From positions 1-6,914 of the forward strand of contig CALFWP010000079.1 in assembly GCA_937927905.1 (NCBI GenBank): a DNA stretch of 6,914 nucleotides, in the 5' to 3' direction. The DNA is from an uncultured Neomegalonema sp. GTDB taxonomy: Bacteria > Pseudomonadota > Alphaproteobacteria > Rhodobacterales > Rhodobacteraceae. Below, in pieces: positions 1 to 4,219 of the stretch; position 1 is the first letter of the stretch, and each line of letters opens with the position of its first letter. The translations under genes were made by a program, and so were the position numbers. A model generated the notes under the pieces. That model was not told the DNA's origin. It ran no database searches and saw only the letters and a list, made by a program, of their open reading frames with translations.

Positions 1-327
1 ATAGACAAGAAACAGGTACATCACCCAATTCGGATTTCCGTCGAGGATAAAGCCGGTGATGCGTCCAAAGGCCATGCCTGCCAGAATCAGGATCAGAGCA
101 ATCAGTCCCGGCTTTTGAGTGCCGGATTGGCGGTTCATAATAAAAAACAGAACGCCTATTCCGAGGAATGTCCCGCCATAGGTGGCGCGCATGTCGATGA
201 TGGCCGATGGGATTTCAGGGGCACCGCCGGTTACGAAAAGAGCCGCTTCCAGCGGTGCAACGATGAAAATCAGTCCGAAAAGACCGAATACAAGCGCATT
301 GAATGTCAGAATGGTATGGGGTGTCAT
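1..327 (-). CDS. DUF4345-like small integral membrane protein (3' end outside window)
   Basis: The 109 visible residues begin at ATG 327-325 and run in frame to the left edge without a stop, so the C-terminus is missing. Hydrophobic segments lie at about residues 5-25, 50-64 and 74-88, and another begins near residue 101. This suggests a four-helix membrane protein. Between helices 1 and 2 there is an ARG-Ala-Thr-Tyr-Gly-Gly stretch (residues 47-52, preceded by Asp-Met). It resembles the conserved R-x-x-Y-G-G signature I associate with DUF4345 proteins, whose function is unknown. The start is 13 bases after the stop of the upstream 65-residue gene, and a purine-rich AAAGAAAGACGG precedes it, so it is probably the last or a late gene of the dgt operon. 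The family call is from memory of the pattern. The membrane nature is directly visible. Confidence 0.65.
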   Translation of the reverse strand, partial: MTPHTILTFNALVFGLFGLIFIVAPLEAALFVTGGAPEIPSAIIDMRATYGGTFLGIGVLFFIMNRQSGTQKPGLIALILILAGMAFGRITGFILDGNPNWVMYLFLVY

Positions 328-340
328 GGGCCGTCTTTCT

Positions 341-538
341 TTACTTATACCGCGCCCGTCTTGTGCCGAAGTCCCGGACGCGCTTGCGCCAGGCGCGGTA
401 ACTGGCGGGTTTGAGGCTGTCGCGCATCAGGACTTTGACCTGATCTGCGTTTAACCCGTGCAGCGCCTCGATCGCATCAAAGCTTGTGTGATCGCTCAGC
501 GCCATTTCGATGATCTCGCTGCGGGTTGCATCATCCAT
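341..538 (-). CDS. DUF2805 / TIGR03643-like small basic protein
   Basis: A 65-residue protein of unknown biochemical function. The first 40 residues are acidic and helical, with the pattern EIIEMALSDHTSFDAIE followed by a Gly-Leu-Asn turn and a second helix. The C-terminal part is strongly basic and contains LKPASYRAWRKRV (residues 42-54). This arrangement matches the small family annotated TIGR03643/DUF2805, whose hallmark is a K-P-x-S-(F/Y)-R-x-W-R-x-R-V segment. The N-terminal part looks like a helix-turn-helix fold and the tail could bind nucleic acid, but that is inference. Its start codon overlaps the end of the 124-residue gene by 8 bases, so translation is probably coupled, and the next gene starts 13 bases after its stop. 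The length is normal for the family. Confidence 0.75.
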   Translation of the reverse strand: MDDATRSEIIEMALSDHTSFDAIEALHGLNADQVKVLMRDSLKPASYRAWRKRVRDFGTRRARYK

Positions 539-905
539 GACGCATCATCCGGCTAAGAAGGATAAACGCGGCACCGGCGAGGGTGATGATCACCATGGCC
601 GCATTGATATGCACATCGCGGATATGACGGGTGTGAAAGCGGGCGACGGCGTCGGTTTCACTGGTGACATGGATTTGAAAGCCGTGCTGGTTCCAGCGTT
701 TTTCAAATTGGTTAAGCGCCTCCAGCGGTACGGTAGCGGTCTTGCGTCCGGCCAGCGTGCTGCCATGGGACAGCTCAATCTCGCCGCGCGGTGCGCTGCC
801 ATCGGCGGTGATAATCTCGAAAACCACCGTCGAGCGGAATGCCCGGGTCATCAGGTGCAACACTTTGATCTTTTCATCCGCTTTCAGGGGAACTTCGCGC
901 ATCAT
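531..905 (-). CDS. Unrecognised 124-residue protein with C-terminal membrane anchor
   Basis: I do not recognise a family. Residues 1-95 are soluble-looking and beta-rich. They read as a small domain with a hydrophobic strand (STVVFEIITAD), a Gly-Glu-Ile-Glu-Leu strand, then a helix (ALNQFEKRWNQHG) and another strand (FQIHVTSE). Residues 99-118 form one hydrophobic helix followed by Arg-Met-Met-Arg-His-Gly, which fits a tail-anchored or single-pass protein with a positive C-terminal end. There is no signal peptide. The ATG at 905 overlaps the dgt stop as ATGA. A second ATG follows immediately at 902, and the AGAGG motif inside the dgt end is better spaced (5 bases) for that one, so the protein may have 123 residues. 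The 8-base overlap with the next gene and the lack of internal stops argue that it is real. Confidence 0.7.
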   Translation of the reverse strand: MMREVPLKADEKIKVLHLMTRAFRSTVVFEIITADGSAPRGEIELSHGSTLAGRKTATVPLEALNQFEKRWNQHGFQIHVTSETDAVARFHTRHIRDVHINAAMVIITLAGAAFILLSRMMRHG

Positions 906-2086
906 GCCCTCTCAAACGGATCAATGAGGCGTTTATACTCATCGAGGGCGTAATTGTCAGTCATCCCGGCGATATAATCGGCGACAACGCGCGCGCGGCC
1001 CGCTTCGTTCGCCGCCAATGCCTTTGCGCTCCAGTCAGGGGGCAGGAGGGCGGGCTTTTCGAGTAGCAGCGGAAAAATAGCGGCAATCACCCGCTCCGCC
1101 TTTTCCATCATCCGGCTGACGCGGTAATGCCGGTACATACGCTTGAACAGGAACGCGCGGATTTCCGTAAAGGCCGCCTCCACCGGCGCGGAAAATCCGG
1201 CCAGCGCGGTCCCGTGGGCGCGTACCGCCTGGGGCGAGTCCGGCGCGGCCTCCGCCAGCCGCCGTGTCGTCTCGTTCAGCATATCCGCGACCATGGCCGA
1301 GAACAGCCGCCGCAGCGCCTCATGCGCGCGCCGCCCCTCTTCCAACCCGGGGTAGAGCGTATCAACTTCGCGGATTTTATCCCCGATCAGAGGCAGGTCC
1401 GCAATTTCGTCCAGATTAAAGAACCCAGCACGCAGTCCGTCATCGAAATCATGGTTGTTATAGGCGATATCATCGGCCAGCGCCGCAATCTGTGCCTCCA
1501 GTCCGGCGCGGGTATGCAGCTCCAGGTCATGGCGCGCGTTATAGTCGCGGATTGCAAAAGGCAGCGTATCGTACGGGGCCTCCGCTGTACCGAGCAGCGG
1601 CCCGTTATGCTTGACCAGCCCTTCCAGCGTCTCCCATGTCAGGTTCAGACCGTCAAAGAGGGCATAGCGCTGTTCCAGCAGGGTCACGACCCGCAGGGCC
1701 TGGGCATTATGGTCAAAGCCGTCATAGCCGCTCATCAGGCCGTCCAGCGCGGTTTCCCCGCAATGACCGAACGGCGTATGGCCCAGATCATGAGCCAGCG
1801 CCACGGCTTCGGCCAGATCCTCATTCAGCCGCAGGGTCCGCGCGGCGGAGCGCGCAATCTGGGCGACCTCCAGCGAATGGGTCAGCCGGGTGCGGTAATA
1901 ATCGCCCTCATGGGCCACGAAAACCTGTGTTTTGTGCTTCAGTTTGCGGAAGGCCGCCGAGTGGAGTATCCGGTCGCGGTCCCGCTGATGGGGTGAGCGG
2001 TGCGCGCTTTCCTCTTCCGCGATGAGCCGCCCGCGACTGTGCAGCGGGTTGACGGCATAGGGCTGTAAATGCTCGACTCGCATCAT
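902..2086 (-). CDS. dgt: dGTPase-like dNTP triphosphohydrolase (HD domain)
   Basis: A 394-residue cytoplasmic enzyme of the deoxyguanosinetriphosphate triphosphohydrolase-like family, which splits dNTPs to deoxynucleoside plus tripolyphosphate and so limits dNTP pools. The N-terminal signature RDRDRILHSAAFRKLKHKTQVF is split across residues 35-56. It is followed by R-T-R-L-T-H-S-L-E-V (residues 65-74), which supplies the first HD histidine (H70). ALAHDLGHTPFGHCGE (residues 96-111) supplies H99-D100, and ALADDIAYNNHD holds the last metal ligand (about D206). All four ligands are therefore present. The length fits the shorter 'type 2' dGTPase-like group of alphaproteobacteria rather than the longer E. 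coli Dgt. Two adjacent ATG codons (2086 and 2083) make the exact start uncertain by one residue. It heads the leftward operon and is divergent from erpA. The true substrate preference cannot be read from sequence. Confidence 0.94.
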   Translation of the reverse strand: MMRVEHLQPYAVNPLHSRGRLIAEEESAHRSPHQRDRDRILHSAAFRKLKHKTQVFVAHEGDYYRTRLTHSLEVAQIARSAARTLRLNEDLAEAVALAHDLGHTPFGHCGETALDGLMSGYDGFDHNAQALRVVTLLEQRYALFDGLNLTWETLEGLVKHNGPLLGTAEAPYDTLPFAIRDYNARHDLELHTRAGLEAQIAALADDIAYNNHDFDDGLRAGFFNLDEIADLPLIGDKIREVDTLYPGLEEGRRAHEALRRLFSAMVADMLNETTRRLAEAAPDSPQAVRAHGTALAGFSAPVEAAFTEIRAFLFKRMYRHYRVSRMMEKAERVIAAIFPLLLEKPALLPPDWSAKALAANEAGRARVVADYIAGMTDNYALDEYKRLIDPFERA

Positions 2087-2163
2087 GGCGGGGTTGTTCC
2101 TGTGTCTGCCGTTGCTATTTGTACTACAGGATAATCTGTTCGATTGCGACGGAGTTGAAAATT
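2087..2163. promoter_or_regulatory. Divergent promoter region between dgt and erpA
   Basis: This 77-base gap must hold start signals for both directions. On the plus strand the best -10 is GATAAT at 2130-2135, about 30 bases before the erpA start, but no good -35 sits 16-18 bases upstream; TTGCTA at 2112-2117 is only 12 bases away. On the minus strand TTCAAC (2159-2154) and GATTAT (2136-2131) are 17 bases apart, each a partial match to the sigma-70 boxes. The two -10 candidates overlap, so divergent transcription could be mutually exclusive. The weak -35 for erpA would fit an activator-dependent or iron-responsive promoter. That is inference; I found no convincing IscR, RirA or Fur-type palindrome. 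Confidence 0.35.
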
Positions 2164-2511
2164 ATGGGTGAAGCGGTTGCCTCCAGCGGCGGAATTTCGG
2201 TTACGGATGCTGTTTTTATCCAGCTTGCGGCGATTCTGGCCTCCGAGGGGCCGGAAAAGATGCTGCGTGTGGCGGTGCTGGGCGGTGGATGTTCGGGCTT
2301 CCAGTATAAATTCGACCTCGAAACCGCGACATCTGACGATGATATTGTGATTGAAAAGGACGGTGCCCGCGTGGTCATTGACTCCGTATCACAGCCCTTT
2401 CTGGACGGGGCGGTGATTGATTACAAAGACGAGCTGATCGGTGCGCATTTTGCTGTTGATAATCCGAATGCGATCAGTTCCTGCGGATGCGGCACCAGCT
2501 TTTCAATGTAA
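2164..2511 (+). CDS. erpA: A-type iron-sulfur cluster insertion protein (ErpA-like)
   Basis: A 115-residue A-type carrier (HesB/IscA/ErpA fold) that receives Fe-S clusters from the assembly scaffold and passes them to apo-enzymes. The three conserved cysteines are present: C43 in G-G-G-C-S-G-F-Q-Y, and C107 and C109 in S-S-C-G-C-G-T-S-F-S-M. The ending S-S-C-G-C-G-x-S-F resembles ErpA more than IscA, whose C-terminus is usually E-C-G-C-G-E-S-F. A reading frame extends 15 codons upstream to 2119, but ATG 2164 is chosen because GGAG (2151-2154) lies 9 bases before it and residue 1 then matches the usual family N-terminus. The gene is divergent from dgt, an arrangement I recall as common in alphaproteobacteria. 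IspG, encoded at the right end of this window, is a known ErpA client in E. coli. IscA or SufA remain alternatives. Confidence 0.87.
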   Translation: MGEAVASSGGISVTDAVFIQLAAILASEGPEKMLRVAVLGGGCSGFQYKFDLETATSDDDIVIEKDGARVVIDSVSQPFLDGAVIDYKDELIGAHFAVDNPNAISSCGCGTSFSM

Positions 2512-2576
2512 TCCGCCGTGCAATTCCGGTAAAAGCGTCTTGTGCGTTGCAGCATTAATCGTAATGATGTAGTTTA

Positions 2577-2604
2577 TTGCAGATCGTTCAGCCGTTCGTA
2601 TTTT
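2577..2604 (+). promoter_or_regulatory. Candidate sigma-70-type promoter for the HTH-sdhE unit
   Basis: TTGCAG (2577-2582) and TATTTT (2599-2604) are separated by 16 bases, giving partial matches to both consensus boxes. A start near 2611 would leave a leader of about 45 bases before the ATG at 2657. The 145-base gap between erpA and the HTH gene otherwise holds no clear terminator: CATTA-ATCG-TAATG (2553-2566) is a short weak stem without a T-run. A second TTGCAG lies exactly 30 bases upstream (2547-2552), which could be chance. Read-through from erpA cannot be excluded. Confidence 0.35.
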
Positions 2605-2656
2605 TGTGCATGCTAATATTTATGAGTGGGCTGACCAGAGTTTTCAGGAGTCCGGA

Positions 2657-3079
2657 ATGTCCGCAATAGAACAATGCGATTACTACGGTGATGAGGTCTC
2701 GACACTGGGCGAGCGTATCAGTGTCGCGCGGGAGCGTGCGGGCCTCAGCCAGCAGGAATTGGCCGAGGCGCTTGCGATCAAAAGTGATATGCTTGAAAAC
2801 TGGGAAAATGACGTTGCAGAGCCGCGTGCACAGCGCATGACCATGCTGGGCGGTATTCTGGGCGTCTCTGCCGGATGGTTGCTTTACGGGATCGGTGAGG
2901 GCGTACCGGCCCCTTCCGAAGATGGCGGTGCCAACGAATCGCGGCCTGAAGACTTCACCGACGAGCGAATCGGTCAGATGCTGTTGTTGGAGCTGCAGGA
3001 TGCGCAGGACATGCAGAAAAAAATTGCCAAGCGCATTACTCGTATTGAAGAAGCGCTGGGAGCGCTCAAGGCGGCATGA
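2657..3079 (+). CDS. XRE-family helix-turn-helix regulator with C-terminal coiled coil
   Basis: A 140-residue probable DNA-binding protein. Residues 16-79 form a Cro/C1-type HTH: T-L-G-E-R-I-S-V-A-R-E-R-A-G-L-S-Q-Q-E-L-A, then the recognition helix region around I41-N52 and a closing L-G-V-S-A-G-W-L-L-Y-G-I-G (residues 68-80), typical of the fifth helix in this fold. A flexible acidic linker (82-101) is followed by a heptad-like helix (102-138, rich in Leu, Gln, Lys and Ile) that could mediate dimer or tetramer formation. The frame is open back to a GTG at 2606, but ATG 2657 is preferred because AGGAG (2646-2650) sits 6 bases before it. Its last codons overlap the sdhE start by four bases (ATGA), so the two are co-translated. 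Targets are unknown; autoregulation is likely for this kind of protein but not shown here. Confidence 0.85.
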   Translation: MSAIEQCDYYGDEVSTLGERISVARERAGLSQQELAEALAIKSDMLENWENDVAEPRAQRMTMLGGILGVSAGWLLYGIGEGVPAPSEDGGANESRPEDFTDERIGQMLLLELQDAQDMQKKIAKRITRIEEALGALKAA

Positions 3080-3372
3080 TCGAAACATTTGCATCCGAAC
3101 CTGATCCTGATATTCGCCTGAAACGTGCGCGCATGCGTGCCTGGCGTCGCGGAATGCGCGAGATGGATCTCATATTGGGAGGATTTATTGACGAACATGG
3201 TAAGAGTTTGTGTGCCGAAAGGTTGAATGATTTTGAGAATTTACTCGCTAAGCGTGATCAGGATCTTTACGCCTGGATCTCCGGACGGCAGGCCTTTCCA
3301 TTAACAGACCTTACGGAATCCGAAAAAACATTATTGGAAGAAATTGCCGTAAGCTGGCGTAAGATAAGCTGA
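3076..3372 (+). CDS. sdhE: FAD assembly factor SdhE (succinate dehydrogenase assembly factor 2)
   Basis: A 98-residue member of the SdhE/Sdh5/YgfY family, small helical proteins that help attach FAD covalently to the flavoprotein subunit of succinate dehydrogenase. The diagnostic R-G-M-R-E motif is at residues 25-29, within RAWRRGMREMDLILGGF. The conserved second half follows: a helix with F-E-N-L-L (53-57), then D-x-D-L-Y-A-W-I-S-G (61-70). The length fits the family (about 80-100 residues), with a short N-terminal extension. The start overlaps the HTH stop as ATGA, with AAGG four bases before it, indicating translational coupling. No sdhABCD genes are in the window, so the factor acts in trans. 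A run of six T follows the stop (3373-3378), but no stable stem precedes it, so I do not call a terminator. Confidence 0.88.
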   Translation: MIETFASEPDPDIRLKRARMRAWRRGMREMDLILGGFIDEHGKSLCAERLNDFENLLAKRDQDLYAWISGRQAFPLTDLTESEKTLLEEIAVSWRKIS

Positions 3373-3428
3373 TTTTTTGTGAAACTTTCTCTAAAATTAA
3401 TTTGAAACTCGCGTTATACGGGCAGTGC

Positions 3429-3500
3429 ATATTAATATCACGTTTACTAAAATTACCGACAATGTGTTCAACATTTAAGTAAACTGAGGTATGAACACAT
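3429..3500 (+). promoter_or_regulatory. Interleaved inverted repeats over the ldtR promoter and start codon
   Basis: Two inverted repeats are interleaved in the AT-rich gap before ldtR. Repeat A is GTTTACTAAAAT (3442-3453) with ATTTAAGTAAAC (3473-3484), 11 of 12 positions complementary. Repeat B is ATGTGTTCA (3462-3470) with TGAACACAT (3492-3500), a perfect 9-base match whose right arm takes in the first two bases of the ldtR ATG. The arms of each pair are 30-31 bases centre to centre, about three helical turns. TAAAAT (3448-3453), inside the left arm of A, is a 5/6 match to a -10 box, but no good -35 is seen. GAGG (3486-3489), the ribosome site, lies between the right arms. A perfect 10-base palindrome, ATATTAATAT (3429-3438), sits just upstream. 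An autoregulatory operator or a leader RNA structure are both possible. Confidence 0.5.
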
Positions 3501-4011
3501 GAGTGCAGTGCTGCAACCCGTCGAGACTGTCGCCCGCCCTGATGTCCGTGAAGACCTGGTGAAAAAGTATCTTGAAACGCTTTCGTATATCGAGCGTTTG
3601 CACCGCCTGCTTCTGGATGTCATCAAAGACGAATTTGAACGCCTTAATGTTATTGACGTAACAAGTGTTCAGGCTCTTTTGCTGTTTAACATCGGGGATA
3701 ATGAGGTTACGGCGGGTGAATTGAAATCCCGTGGATACTATCAGGGCTCCAATGTCTCTTATAATCTGAAAAAGCTGGTTGAGGGTGGTTATATCAGCCA
3801 TGAACGCTGTTCAATAGACCGGCGTGCTGTCCGTATCAGACTTACGGAATCCGGTGTTGAAATCTGTAAGATTGTCAGCGGACTCTGGGACAGTCATGTG
3901 GACGGTTTCATGGAGCGCGGCACCATGGTCGGCGGTGAGCTTGATGAAATGGAGCGGTCAATGCGGGCTTTGGAGCGGTTTTGGACGGACCGTATCCGTT
4001 ATATTTATTGA
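3499..4011 (+). CDS. ldtR: MarR-family winged-helix regulator, LdtR-like
   Basis: A 170-residue MarR-fold transcription factor. An N-terminal helical dimerisation region (about 14-50) is followed by S-V-Q-A-L-L-L-F-N-I-G-D-N-E (56-69). The winged helix comes next: V-T-A-G-E-L-K-S-R-G-Y-Y-Q-G-S-N-V-S-Y-N-L-K-K-L (70-93), with the recognition helix around 84-96, and the wing D-R-R-A-V-R-I-R-L-T (107-116). A C-terminal helix (about 145-165) completes the dimer interface. The R-G-Y-Y-Q-G-S-N-V-S-Y-N-L-K-K-L block is characteristic of the alphaproteobacterial LdtR group. In Liberibacter, LdtR activates an L,D-transpeptidase gene and is linked to osmotic stress tolerance. ATG 3499 has GAGG 9 bases upstream. 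The gene is monocistronic: it has its own repeat-rich upstream region and a terminator 30 bases after its stop. Ligand and targets here are unknown. Confidence 0.85.
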   Translation: MSAVLQPVETVARPDVREDLVKKYLETLSYIERLHRLLLDVIKDEFERLNVIDVTSVQALLLFNIGDNEVTAGELKSRGYYQGSNVSYNLKKLVEGGYISHERCSIDRRAVRIRLTESGVEICKIVSGLWDSHVDGFMERGTMVGGELDEMERSMRALERFWTDRIRYIY

Positions 4012-4041
4012 GGTGTTGCATCTTGCGTGAGTAGGCATCCG

Positions 4042-4072
4042 ACGCTCCGGGCTTTGTATCGGAGCGTTTTTT
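4042..4072 (+). terminator. Intrinsic terminator after ldtR
   Basis: ACGCTCCG (4042-4049) pairs perfectly with CGGAGCGT (4060-4067). This gives an 8-base GC-rich stem with a 10-base loop, and six T (4067-4072) follow it directly. It begins 30 bases after the ldtR stop and separates that gene from the rodZ-like gene. Confidence 0.88.
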
Positions 4073-4147
4073 CTATGTACCGTGGTAGGAGGGTTTTAAC
4101 ACTACCGGACTTTGTCTTCCGGAAGCAAAAATGCTTGAATATGGGCG

Positions 4148-4176
4148 TTGTAACCTTGTTCGCTGTCGATTAAAGT
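4148..4176 (+). promoter_or_regulatory. Candidate promoter for the rodZ-ispG unit
   Basis: TTGTAA (4148-4153) and TAAAGT (4171-4176) are 17 bases apart and match the sigma-70 boxes at four of six positions each. A start near 4183 would give a leader of about 37 bases. An alternative -35, TTGTTC (4156-4161), pairs only with poorer -10 sequences. Since the ldtR terminator lies upstream, rodZ needs a promoter somewhere in 4073-4219. The upstream half of this gap contains short stems, CCGGA/TCCGG (4105-4109 with 4118-4122) and AAGCA/TGCTT (4123-4127 with 4132-4136), of unknown significance. Confidence 0.35.
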
Positions 4177-4219
4177 TTTAGATGCTGTATTCGCGCAATA
4201 TGCTTTCACAGGCTCAGAC

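Noticed and set aside
115..953. Plus-strand open frames across the small leftward genes
   Set aside because: They contradict the overlapping minus-strand genes, which show membrane helices, a known family motif and stop-start coupling. The plus-strand translations look like random composition.
1127..1996. Long open frame on the plus strand opposite dgt (289 codons)
   Set aside because: It lies wholly antisense to a dGTPase-like gene with all motifs intact. Its translation shows no domain, and open frames like this arise by codon bias in GC-rich genes.
2119..2163. N-terminal extension of ErpA from the upstream ATG
   Set aside because: The 15 extra residues have no family counterpart, no good ribosome site precedes them, and they would run through the probable promoter. 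ATG 2164 has a well-placed GGAG.
2606..2656. GTG start for the HTH regulator 17 codons upstream
   Set aside because: It falls right at the predicted -10 box and lacks a ribosome site, whereas ATG 2657 has AGGAG at ideal spacing.
2588..3198. Minus-strand frames opposite the HTH and sdhE genes
   Set aside because: Both plus-strand genes have recognisable domains and coupled translation. The antisense products show nothing.
3346..3378. Possible terminator after sdhE (six T after the stop)
   Set aside because: No stem of more than four pairs can be formed just before the T-run, so an intrinsic terminator is not supported.
3491..3502. Three-codon mini-frame (ATG AAC ACA TGA) overlapping the ldtR start
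   Set aside because: Its ATG is only one base after the GAGG ribosome site, too close for initiation. It is more likely a by-product of the inverted repeat.
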